Assembly (NCBI GenBank): GCA_002316595.1
Contig: DCDV01000008.1
Span: 1 to 14,399 of the forward strand
DNA: 14,399 bases
Source: Mageeibacillus sp. UBA1046
GTDB taxonomy: Bacteria > Bacillota > Clostridia > Saccharofermentanales > DTU023
Direction: 5' to 3'
The first letter of the stretch is position 1, and the number at the start of each line of letters is the position of its first letter. The notes under the pieces were generated by a model. The model worked only from the letters and a program-made list of their open reading frames with translations. It was not told the DNA's origin and did no database searches. Position numbers and translations under genes: made by a program. Positions 7,225 to 13,568 of this stretch are shown here, piece by piece.

Positions 7225-8684
7225 AGAACAATATCTGGAATGACCGAACTAACAAAAGCATGCTGACTGATTTCTATGAATTCACGATGTCGAATGGCTA
7301 TATGGATCATGGCCTGAATAAAAAAATCGCCTGCTTTGATTTGTACTTTCGTCAAATCCCCGATTCTGGCGGCTACGCTATCATGGCCGGTGTTGAGCAG
7401 ATGATTGACTACCTGACAGCCCTGAACTTTACTGACGAGGATATTGATTATCTGCGCAGCCAGGGTACCTTCAATGAAGATTTTCTCTCTTATCTGCGGG
7501 ACTTTAAATTTGAATGTGATGTCTGGTGTGTGCCGGAAGGAATGCCAATATTCCCCAATGAGCCGATTGTGAAGGTTAGGGGACCAATAATGCAAGCTCA
7601 GTTAATAGAGACAATGCTTTTGGTGACCATCAACCATCAGTGTCTGATAGCGACCAAGGCCGCACGCATTGTCCGCTCCGCTCAAGGCAGATCTGTTATG
7701 GAATTCGGTGCCAGAAGAGCCCAGGGGTATGATGCTGCGGTTCTGGGAGCGAGAGCTGCTTATATTGCCGGCGTCACAGGCACTTCCAATACTCTGGCGG
7801 CGCAGCTGTTTGGCATCCCGTGTCTGGGCACAATGGCGCATAGCTGGATACAGGCTTTCGATGACGAGTTTGAGGCTTTTAGAGCTTATGCGCTGTCTTT
7901 CCCGGATAATTGTCTTTTATTAGTAGATACATATAATACGCTCAAAAGCGGTCTGCCAAATGCCATACGTACTTCTAAGGAAGTACTGGAACCTATGGGC
8001 AAAAGACTGGCAGGCATACGTATTGACTCCGGAGACCTCGCTTATTTAACTATTGAAGCGAGAAAGCTCCTGGATGAGGCCGGCCTTCAGGACTGTAAAA
8101 TAACAGTATCTAACTCGATGGACGAATACCTGATCAAGAATCTTCTTCACCAGGGGGCTCAGATTGATTCATTTGGCGTAGGGGAAAGGCTGATTACTTC
8201 AAAATCGCAGCCCGTCTTCGGCGGAGTTTATAAATTATGTGCCATCGGTGATTCTGAAGACGAGCTTGAGCCGCGAATGAAGATCTCTGACAATCTCGAT
8301 AAGGTAACTGATCCCGGCAGCAAGGAACTCTGGCGTTTTTATGACCGCACTACCGGCAAAGCTCTGGCTGACCTGATCTCATTAGAAGGCGAAATCATCA
8401 GGGAAGACGAGCCATATGAAATTTTCGATCCGCTTCTGACCTGGAAACGAAAGACTTTGACCAACTTCAAGGCGGTGAAACTGCTCGATCAAGTCTTTGC
8501 AAAAGGAAATCTGGTATATGACAGGCGTACACTTTCAGATATCAGAGCATATTGCGCACAGCAGCAGGATACACTTTACGACACTATGAAGAGGTTTGAA
8601 AACCCGCAGATCTATTTTGTCGATCTCTCGCAGAAACTATGGGATCTCAAAGAGTCTTATCTTAGAGAGCATTCACACAACTAA
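7221..8684 (+). CDS. pncB: Nicotinate phosphoribosyltransferase
   Basis: The enzyme joins nicotinate to PRPP with ATP hydrolysis to give nicotinate mononucleotide, the entry of the Preiss-Handler route of NAD salvage. The 487-residue protein shows the N-terminal substrate region NKSMLTDFYEFTMSNGY, FGARRAQGYDAAVLGARAAY, and GTMAHSW with H207 at the place of the phosphorylated His of the family. It also has LLVDTYNTLKSGLPNAI, GIRIDSGDLAYL (D269, D272) and SFGVGERLITS. The length and the C-terminal extension fit the Gram-positive type. The ATG follows GGAGGAG (7212-7218), and the ATGA overlap with truA indicates coupling. Confidence 0.95.
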   Translation: MKNNIWNDRTNKSMLTDFYEFTMSNGYMDHGLNKKIACFDLYFRQIPDSGGYAIMAGVEQMIDYLTALNFTDEDIDYLRSQGTFNEDFLSYLRDFKFECDVWCVPEGMPIFPNEPIVKVRGPIMQAQLIETMLLVTINHQCLIATKAARIVRSAQGRSVMEFGARRAQGYDAAVLGARAAYIAGVTGTSNTLAAQLFGIPCLGTMAHSWIQAFDDEFEAFRAYALSFPDNCLLLVDTYNTLKSGLPNAIRTSKEVLEPMGKRLAGIRIDSGDLAYLTIEARKLLDEAGLQDCKITVSNSMDEYLIKNLLHQGAQIDSFGVGERLITSKSQPVFGGVYKLCAIGDSEDELEPRMKISDNLDKVTDPGSKELWRFYDRTTGKALADLISLEGEIIREDEPYEIFDPLLTWKRKTLTNFKAVKLLDQVFAKGNLVYDRRTLSDIRAYCAQQQDTLYDTMKRFENPQIYFVDLSQKLWDLKESYLREHSHN

Positions 8685-8728
8685 GACGAACAAAGTTAAG
8701 CAGACTGTATGAGGTCTTTCTTTCGTCT
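8684..8728 (+). promoter_or_regulatory. Hairpin between pncB and the ferredoxin gene
   Basis: AGACGAA (8684-8690) pairs perfectly with TTCGTCT (8722-8728), and within it AGAC (8703-8706) can pair with GTCT (8714-8717). The stem ends 12 bases before the GGAGGA ribosome binding site of the next gene and is followed by AATATTAT, not a T-run. It may be an mRNA processing or stability element or a weak terminator. I cannot tell which. Confidence 0.35.
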
Positions 8729-8749
8729 AATATTATACCCGGAGGAATT

Positions 8750-9562
8750 ATGATAAGAAAAATTGTCCAGATTGATGAGGATAAATGTGATGGCTGCGGT
8801 GATTGCGCATCAGCATGTGACGAGGGCGCCATTCAAATTATTGACGGCAAAGCCAGGCTGGTGAGAGACGACTATTGTGATGGTTTGGGAGATTGTCTGC
8901 CGGCGTGTCATGTTGATGCGATAAAGATCATTGAGCGCAAGGCGGCTCCCTTTGACAAAGAAGCTGTAAAAGCCAGACAGGAAGAGATGCAAAAAATTGC
9001 TGATTCTGATGGTCAGGAAAGTCTCGCCTGCGGCTGTCCCGGCAGTGAAGTAAAGAGTTTTGACAGAGATGATATGAGGCAGACACAGGATTCTTGCCCG
9101 GAAAATCTGGCCTGCGGCTGCCCCGGCAACGAAGTTAAGAGTCTGGAGGGAAGAGACCTGTCGGCCGGTGATGCGTCTTACAAGACAGTGAGTGCGCAGA
9201 GTCAACTTAGACAGTGGCCTGTACAGATTAAACTGGTCCCGTCGAATGCGCCGTTCTTTAATGGCGCCAGATTGCTTGTCGCTGCAGACTGCACCGCTTT
9301 CGCCTATGCAGGATTTCATGACGAGTTCATGAAGAATCATGTCACTCTGATAGGCTGTCCCAAGCTTGATGACGCAGATTATACTGAAAAATTAACTGAA
9401 ATCATAAAACTCAACGATATTAAGAGCGTGTCCATCGTACGTATGCAAGTTCCTTGTTGTTATGGACTGGAAGCGGCTGTAAAAAAGGCTTTACAGGACA
9501 GCGGCAAATTCATCCCCTGGGAAATTGTCGTAATTTCCACCAGAGGAAAGATCGTCGATTAG
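8750..9562 (+). CDS. 4Fe-4S ferredoxin-domain protein of a Clostridia-type family
   Basis: This protein has an N-terminal two-cluster ferredoxin domain and a conserved C-terminal domain; its partner is unknown, and it is probably a cytoplasmic electron carrier or sensor. Cluster 1 cysteines are complete (C13, C16, C19, C23). The second motif is CDGLGDCLPAC, with Leu46 where the second Cys would be; from memory this loss is normal in this family. The C-terminal part (about 160-270) shows QWPVQIKLVPSNAPFF, AADCTAFAYAGFHDEF, LIGCPKLDD and MQVPCCYGLE. These are typical, although the last is usually CCGGL. The middle segment carries two copies of LACGCPG(S/N)EVKS, an internal duplication. The ATG follows GGAGGA at 8741-8746. 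The gene ends the plus-strand block before a terminator. Confidence 0.85.
   Translation: MIRKIVQIDEDKCDGCGDCASACDEGAIQIIDGKARLVRDDYCDGLGDCLPACHVDAIKIIERKAAPFDKEAVKARQEEMQKIADSDGQESLACGCPGSEVKSFDRDDMRQTQDSCPENLACGCPGNEVKSLEGRDLSAGDASYKTVSAQSQLRQWPVQIKLVPSNAPFFNGARLLVAADCTAFAYAGFHDEFMKNHVTLIGCPKLDDADYTEKLTEIIKLNDIKSVSIVRMQVPCCYGLEAAVKKALQDSGKFIPWEIVVISTRGKIVD
9017..9145 (+). repeat. 84-bp-period duplication inside the ferredoxin gene
   Basis: The segments at 9017-9058 and 9101-9142 are near-identical and in frame, encoding ESLACGCPGSEVKS and ENLACGCPGNEVKS. The offset is 84 bases (28 residues). The intervening residues (FDRDDMRQTQDSCP and the residues after copy 2) have diverged. Each copy supplies a CxC pair, so the duplication adds two cysteines to the linker between the cluster domain and the C-terminal domain. 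Confidence 0.85.
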
Positions 9563-9686
9563 ACTGTTTGAATTGTGCTGTCATTCTACCTTTGCTGATT
9601 TTGTGTTTGACCGCTTCGTTTTTCGGCAGCACACCTTGTACTCAGCTGAAAACACCCTGCACGCTGATTAAAACGCTCATTTTCGT

Positions 9687-9718
9687 TTGACCGGCAGCCT
9701 TTTGGTATTGCCGGTCAA
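9687..9718. terminator. Symmetric terminator between convergent genes
   Basis: TTGACCGGCA (9687-9696) pairs perfectly with TGCCGGTCAA (9709-9718) across a 12-base loop. On the plus strand a T-rich stretch follows (TTATTCTTCTTC). The stem directly abuts the stop codon of the minus-strand glycosyltransferase at 9719. It probably ends plus-strand transcription from the ferredoxin gene. On the minus strand no T-run follows, so its action there is less certain. The rest of the 156-base gap (9563-9686) is T-rich, with no gene that I can see. Confidence 0.8.
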
Positions 9719-10912
9719 TTATTCTTCTTCAGTTTCCTTACGAAGGTCAATTCTAGTCGTTGCCAGTTGATATACATTGAGAACTTGATCGGCAAAATGC
9801 GAGACATCGCATTTAGCCGCTGAAGACATCGCATTCCGGCAAATTATGTCTTTATCATTATGCAGCTGTGCCATCAGAAGTTTTAATCCCTGACGGAAAG
9901 ATTCTTCATCCACAAAACAATTGCCGTTAACACCATCATTAACCACACCATGCAGACTGGGATCTTCCCGTACCAGGATAGGTAAACCGGATGCCAGCGC
10001 TTCAATATAAGTCAAACCTTGAGTTTCGCTTTGAGATGCCGAAGTGAAAACATCCGCCATTGCATAATAGTGGGGGACATCTTCTACTGAAACCGGTCCG
10101 GTGAACAGCACATGATCTTGCTGTTTTTCATTCTTAACTCTCTTTTGGAGGCGACTGAGAGCGGCGCCTTCGCCGGTAATCACCATTTTTAGAGAAGGAG
10201 TCTTGGGAAAAAGCTTGAAAAGATAGTCGAATAACTCATCAATATGCTTCTCGTTTGAAACACGTCCCAGATACAGCAGCACAAAATCATCCTGCTTGAG
10301 GCCAAGTTTGTTTCTGGTTTCTCTCTTTATATCATTATCTGAGGCGGCGTTATAGAAACGATTAAGATCAAGCCCCGTCGGAATTATATTAAGCGGGGCG
10401 ACAACGCCATAATCGCTCAAAAGGTCGGCTGTTTTCTTTGTTGGCACAATAACCTCATCTGCGGAGTTGCAGAAATTTCGGCTGATACTTCGCATTATTC
10501 TGGCTGTAGATTTATTAATGAAACGCGGCCAGTTAGCCAGCATGTCCTGAGTAAAGTCATCATAGATGGTATGGAAAGTATGCACAAAAGGGATCTTCTC
10601 ATTGCGGGCGAGCGATCTCCCTAATAATCCTATGCCGAACTCAGTCTGAGTATGAATTATGTCAAAATTTTCAGCTTTCATTTTGGCGCGAGTTTTCGGA
10701 CTTAAGCTTAGAGAAATCCTTTTTTCACTGATAAAAGGCAGGGAAGGCAGTCTGATAATGTTTTTGGCATCAGACTTTGCATCGGGGTCTTTTACAGTAT
10801 AGACAAATACTTCATGTCCCTTATTGATAAGCTCATTTCGCAGCAGCTGAGTTGAAGTGGATACGCCACTGATGGCGGGTACGTAAACATCTGAAAATAA
10901 AGCAATCTTCAC
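9719..10912 (-). CDS. GT4 glycosyltransferase, probable 1,2-diacylglycerol 3-glucosyltransferase
   Basis: This GT4-family (GT-B fold) enzyme most resembles the glucosyltransferases that add glucose from UDP-glucose to diacylglycerol at the inner membrane face to make glycolipids. From this start the protein has 397 residues. Visible features are MKIALFSDVYVPAISGVSTS with the N-terminal acceptor loop, DIIHTQTEFGIGLLGRSLA, HTFHTIYDDF, IPTGLDLNRF, and the retaining-GT EX7E motif in SETQGLTYIEALASGLP. GTG 10912 is chosen because AAGGAG lies 8 bases upstream on that strand; GTG 10921 overlaps that site. It is transcribed towards the ferredoxin gene and stands alone. A related GT4 such as a mannosyltransferase is possible, since acceptor specificity cannot be read from sequence. 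Confidence 0.82.
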   Translation of the reverse strand: MKIALFSDVYVPAISGVSTSTQLLRNELINKGHEVFVYTVKDPDAKSDAKNIIRLPSLPFISEKRISLSLSPKTRAKMKAENFDIIHTQTEFGIGLLGRSLARNEKIPFVHTFHTIYDDFTQDMLANWPRFINKSTARIMRSISRNFCNSADEVIVPTKKTADLLSDYGVVAPLNIIPTGLDLNRFYNAASDNDIKRETRNKLGLKQDDFVLLYLGRVSNEKHIDELFDYLFKLFPKTPSLKMVITGEGAALSRLQKRVKNEKQQDHVLFTGPVSVEDVPHYYAMADVFTSASQSETQGLTYIEALASGLPILVREDPSLHGVVNDGVNGNCFVDEESFRQGLKLLMAQLHNDKDIICRNAMSSAAKCDVSHFADQVLNVYQLATTRIDLRKETEEE

Positions 10913-10926
10913 TATCTTCACTCCTT

Positions 10927-10957
10927 AGAAAGCTGTTAACTCAAGAAAGCTGTTAAC
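10927..10957 (-). repeat. 17-bp-period direct repeat before the glycosyltransferase
   Basis: AGAAAGCTGTTAAC occurs exactly twice, at 10927-10940 and 10944-10957, separated by three bases. On the minus strand it lies between a -10-like TATACT and the ribosome binding site. The position suits a regulator-binding site or an mRNA leader element. No protein is identified for it. Confidence 0.7.
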
Positions 10958-10964
10958 CCAATCC

Positions 10965-10970
10965 AGTATA
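10965..10970 (-). promoter_or_regulatory. Possible -10 element for the glycosyltransferase
   Basis: Read on the minus strand, TATACT is found 52 bases upstream of the GTG start, just beyond the 17-bp repeats. I see no good -35 at 16-18 bases and no TG extension, so support is weak. Confidence 0.3.
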
Positions 10971-11270
10971 ACTTATTATCCTCTTCTAAATTTGAAGCAA
11001 ATGGCAAAGAATAAGTAAAAAGCAAATTATGAGATAACCAATATCATAGTCAATTGCATGCGTTTGATATAAGATATGCAGTCTGGCGCTTAATGGCTTT
11101 GGTTGTCATTTCATTCTAATGCCAACGCAATTTCAGATTTGAGCAGACGTGAATCTTTAAGTCAATAAAGAAATTGCTGAGCTCTGTTCAATCATCCGGT
11201 AAGCAGCAAACTGTTGGGCTATTGGTCAATTAATCTTGGTATCCTGTGTCCCGTAGTGTCATCAGTACTG
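10971..11270. other. Non-coding AT-rich interval
   Basis: I see no convincing gene on either strand in these 300 bases between two divergent genes. It contains short stop-rich frames and scattered TTG-type hexamers. The divergent promoter candidates lie at its two ends. Confidence 0.6.
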
Positions 11271-11279
11271 TGCTATACT
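11271..11279 (+). promoter_or_regulatory. Extended -10 promoter for the DJ-1 family gene
   Basis: TGC followed directly by TATACT (11274-11279) forms an extended -10 element (TGn-TATAAT type), which can work without a good -35. No convincing -35 is seen at 17 bases. It would give a leader of about 70 bases before ATG 11359. Confidence 0.55.
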
Positions 11280-11299
11280 ATGCAAGCATTATTTCAGAC

Positions 11300-11340
11300 T
11301 TTGCCTGTTGATCCGGAGGTCTTACGGCTCCAAGGGCAAA
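11300..11340 (+). promoter_or_regulatory. Possible leader stem-loop of the DJ-1 family mRNA
   Basis: TTTGCC (11300-11305) pairs with GGCAAA (11335-11340), and inside it GGAG (11315-11318) can pair with CTCC (11328-11331). The element lies between the promoter and the start codon. It encloses a CCGGAGGT sequence that looks like a ribosome binding site but has no start codon at a suitable distance in the gene's frame. Confidence 0.35.
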
Positions 11341-11358
11341 TTATGGAATGGGGATAAA

Positions 11359-11940
11359 ATGGCAAAGAAGAAAGTAATTCTATTCTTGGCTGAAGGGTTT
11401 GAGCTCATCGAAGCGATGATCCCCATTGATTATCTGCGCCGCGCCAGAGCAGAGGTCGTTACCTGCAGCTGGAATACAGAACGCAAAGTAACTTCTGCAC
11501 AAAAAGTCACTGTACTGGCAGATCAGGTCATTACTGAGCTTACCGATGAACAGCTAAAACAAGCAGATTTGGCTGTAATACCGGGTGGTCAGCCCGGTGC
11601 CAATAATCTCATGGCAACTAAAGAAATTGTCACCGCCCTGCAAACTATAAATGAGCAGGAAGGACTGGTAGCAGCAATCTGCGCGGGCTCGCTTGTCCTG
11701 GCTGAGGCCGGCTTATTACTTGGTAGAAGATTTACTTGTTATCCGGGTGTTGAAGATAGTATTGAAGTCGGAACTCATGAGAATAAGCTGGTAATCAGAG
11801 ACGGAAATATTATTACCGGCAAAGGACCCGGCGCTGCCATGAATTTTGCCCTCGAGCTTATCAGGGCATTATTCGACAGTCGTATTTCTAATTTGATAGC
11901 GGAAACAACCTTTTCCAACGAAAGCTTAAAATCTTATTAA
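11359..11940 (+). CDS. DJ-1/PfpI family protein
   Basis: This cytoplasmic protein belongs to the DJ-1/ThiJ/YajL branch, whose members are proposed to act as deglycases, glyoxalases or redox-responsive chaperones. The 193-residue length is typical. MAKKKVILFLAEGFELIE carries the conserved acidic residue E18, and IPGGQPGANNL and AAICAGS place the nucleophile cysteine at C108, matching human Cys106. The segment from about residue 125 (FTCYPGVED) to GKGPGAAMNFAL also matches. ATG 11359 is preferred: it has a weak GGGG box upstream and the protein begins with the family N-terminus. The frame is open upstream to a TTG at 11308, which would add residues of no family likeness. The gene is monocistronic with its own promoter candidate, and I saw no clear terminator after it. 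Confidence 0.9.
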   Translation: MAKKKVILFLAEGFELIEAMIPIDYLRRARAEVVTCSWNTERKVTSAQKVTVLADQVITELTDEQLKQADLAVIPGGQPGANNLMATKEIVTALQTINEQEGLVAAICAGSLVLAEAGLLLGRRFTCYPGVEDSIEVGTHENKLVIRDGNIITGKGPGAAMNFALELIRALFDSRISNLIAETTFSNESLKSY

Positions 11941-11965
11941 CTACAGGTTAACAGGACGGACGATC

Positions 11966-12001
11966 TTTGCAATACTAATTACACATTCTAATTTGCAATA
12001 C
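11966..12001. repeat. Short direct repeat in the gap before the tRNA
   Basis: TTTGCAATAC occurs at 11966-11975 and 11992-12001, 26 bases apart. The gap 11941-12067 otherwise shows nothing recognisable. Confidence 0.5.
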
Positions 12002-12067
12002 ACTGCAGATGATCTAGTGTGCACTTCGGTTTTCAATTAACCCTGCAGCACAGCACGGCTGATATTG

Positions 12068-12096
12068 TTGACAGTTTGCAGGGAATATGATATTTT
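12068..12096 (+). promoter_or_regulatory. Promoter of the tRNA-Ala gene
   Basis: A perfect -35 TTGACA (12068-12073), a 17-base spacer and a -10 TATTTT (12091-12096) preceded by TGA give a strong housekeeping promoter. Transcription would start near 12103, leaving a leader of about 70 bases before the mature tRNA. That leader contains a GGCGCT/GGTGCC stem and an ATTGT/ACAAT stem. Confidence 0.8.
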
Positions 12097-12175
12097 GATT
12101 TGGCGCTGGCAAGTGGTGCCATACCATTGTATTACGGACAATTACCGGTGCAGCAGCGTAGAATTGCATAAGCTT

Positions 12176-12251
<76 letters not shown>

Positions 12252-12252
12252 T

Positions 12253-12301
12253 AACCACTCTGGTTGATACATCGTATCTGTGACAGAGTGGTTTTTCTTT
12301 T
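12253..12301 (+). terminator. Rho-independent terminator of the tRNA gene
   Basis: AACCACTCTG (12253-12262) pairs perfectly with CAGAGTGGTT (12284-12293). Inside, GATAC (12266-12270) pairs with GTATC (12274-12278). The T-rich tail TTTCTTTT follows at once. It begins two bases after the CCA of the tRNA. Confidence 0.92.
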
Positions 12302-12339
12302 CTGACAAATAGTAAGTGTCCTCATGATATGCGATAAAG

Positions 12340-12345
12340 TATAAT
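12340..12345 (+). promoter_or_regulatory. Consensus -10 box before the kinase-like/nuclease-like gene
   Basis: A perfect TATAAT lies 36 bases upstream of ATG 12382 and beyond the tRNA terminator, so the following pair probably has its own transcription start near 12352. The -35 at 17 bases (TGTCCT) is poor. Confidence 0.5.
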
Positions 12346-12381
12346 TAAATCCATGAGTAATAGTTCCGCTGGGAGGAATAA

Positions 12382-13473
12382 ATGCCTGTAATGACGATTA
12401 CCTATCAGCGCGGAGCGTTTGGCCAGGAAATTGCCCGTCGTTTAGCGCTTAAATTTGGTATACCGATCTTCGACCGTAATGAGGCTATGAACTATTTTTT
12501 AGCTGATGTCGCTACCCCAAACGATATAAAAATGCTAAATGAAAGCCCCAAATACTTCTTGAATGAATGTTCGGAAGGTATTACTTTTCGTGATCTCCTG
12601 GCCGAGCGGCTGGCAAAGTATGCAGACAACAATAATGCTGTCATGCTTGGTTTTTCCGCCCATCTGCTTCTCGGCAGCCATCCTCATGCCATACACTTCT
12701 ACATTACAGCACCAATTCAAGTCCGGGAACAGCGTTTCCAATCTGAACGAGCCGGAATGTCTATGGGCGAGGTGAGAGAAAGACTTACCCGTTCAGACAG
12801 GAAGTCAAGACGTTACTCGCTGGTGCTCTATGGTGAGGAAGAACAGGATCCCTTTCTTTACCATGTCACACTTAACACGAGCAAGATTACTGTCGACGCC
12901 GCTGTCAATTTGATTTCCGAAGTGTACACAGATCACACGGCGCGCGAATTTCTCTTTAATTCCACAGAGGAAAGCAGGCGAGTTCGCCGCAGGGAGGAAT
13001 TCAGCACGATTATGAAGGATCCCTCTGAGATCCCCTTTGCCAAAGTATTGGATATGTATCAGATCCGCTGGATATATGAGCCAAAAACCTTCCCGCTTGA
13101 GATGGACGAGAAGGGCAACGTAACTTTGGCCTTCTCCCCGGACTTCTATCTGCCTGATTACAATTTGTATCTGGAACTTACAGTAATGGATCAACGCTAC
13201 ACTGGCACAAAAAAGAAAAAGGCCCGCTTGTTGAATGAGCTTTACCCGGGTACAAATATCCAAGTGATCTTTCAACGAGATTATGACCACCTGATTCGCA
13301 GTCTTTCCACGGCAGGTGAGATGATGAGTGATAACGGCTTGCCAAACAAGCCTCTAAATAATTCGATCTCATCAGATGATGCCGGTGAAGATTGGGCAAA
13401 TGCGCCAGAAGGAGCATCTGCGCCCGAAGAAACATCCGCGCCAAAAGAAGCATCCGCTCCGGAAGAAACATAA
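12382..13473 (+). CDS. Cytidylate-kinase-like domain fused to a PD-(D/E)XK nuclease-like domain
   Basis: A 363-residue protein of unknown function with three parts. Residues 1-185 resemble the cytidylate-kinase-like family (TYQRGAFGQEIARRLALKFGIPIFDR, RSDRKSRRYSLVLYG, DPFLYHVTLNTSKI). The usual GSGG nucleotide loop is GAFG, so ATP binding may be impaired. Residues about 195-305 resemble a restriction-endonuclease fold: FAKVLDMYQIRWIYEPKTFPL, then FSPDFYLPDYNLYLELT with acidic pair D254 and E265, and a lysine cluster at 277-280. The lysine of a classical ExK is Thr267, so activity is uncertain. Residues 340-363 are six-residue APEETS-type repeats. ATG 12382 follows GGGAGGA (12371-12377). Two in-frame TAA codons cut the tail, yet the frame continues to 13566. 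It is followed by a phosphoribosyltransferase-like gene, probably in the same transcript. Confidence 0.78.
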   Translation: MPVMTITYQRGAFGQEIARRLALKFGIPIFDRNEAMNYFLADVATPNDIKMLNESPKYFLNECSEGITFRDLLAERLAKYADNNNAVMLGFSAHLLLGSHPHAIHFYITAPIQVREQRFQSERAGMSMGEVRERLTRSDRKSRRYSLVLYGEEEQDPFLYHVTLNTSKITVDAAVNLISEVYTDHTAREFLFNSTEESRRVRRREEFSTIMKDPSEIPFAKVLDMYQIRWIYEPKTFPLEMDEKGNVTLAFSPDFYLPDYNLYLELTVMDQRYTGTKKKKARLLNELYPGTNIQVIFQRDYDHLIRSLSTAGEMMSDNGLPNKPLNNSISSDDAGEDWANAPEGASAPEETSAPKEASAPEET

Positions 13474-13509
13474 ACGCCGGAAATAACATAAGCGCCGGTA
13501 GAAACATCC
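13402..13509 (+). repeat. Six 18-bp tandem repeats, two of them carrying a stop codon
   Basis: Units start at 13402, 13420, 13438, 13456, 13474 and 13492 and encode APEGAS, APEETS, APKEAS, APEET-stop, TPEIT-stop and APVETS. In units 4 and 5 the final serine codon has become TAA. A single-base change from TCA would do this, although TCC and TCT are what the other units use. The frame after unit 6 reads on to TPEEIKEK and a TGA at 13564. Confidence 0.93.
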
Positions 13510-13566
13510 GCATCTGCTTCCGGTGAGAAATCAGAAATTACGCCGGAAGAAATAAAGGAGAAATGA
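13474..13566 (+). pseudogene. Untranslated 3' extension of the kinase-like/nuclease-like gene
   Basis: This in-frame continuation after the first stop holds a second TAA at 13489-13491 and then 24 open codons, ending in TGA at 13564-13566. It keeps the same Ala/Pro/Glu/Thr composition. The final TGA would overlap ATG 13563 as ATGA, a common coupling junction. I infer that the gene once ended here with 394 residues. The segment now serves as the leader and supplies the ribosome binding site for the next gene. Confidence 0.6.
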
Positions 13567-13568
13567 TA

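Noticed and set aside
8810..9340. 176-codon minus-strand open frame inside the ferredoxin gene
   Set aside because: Shadow of the real gene. The plus strand has clear cysteine motifs and a ribosome binding site.
10999..11018. ATGGCAAAGAATAAG resembling the DJ-1 gene start at 11359
   Set aside because: The likeness is about 13 bases with an immediate stop. It is probably chance in A-rich sequence.
13471..13491. Stop codon reassignment of TAA
   Set aside because: TAA ends several neighbouring genes at their expected family C-terminus (rpsD, rplQ, ecfT), so a changed code is not supported. Local truncation is simpler.
13178..13513. Minus-strand open frame over the 18-bp repeats
   Set aside because: Repeat-derived Met/Leu/Phe/Pro translation; the plus strand encodes the recognisable domain and shows the Ala-Pro-Glu pattern in frame.
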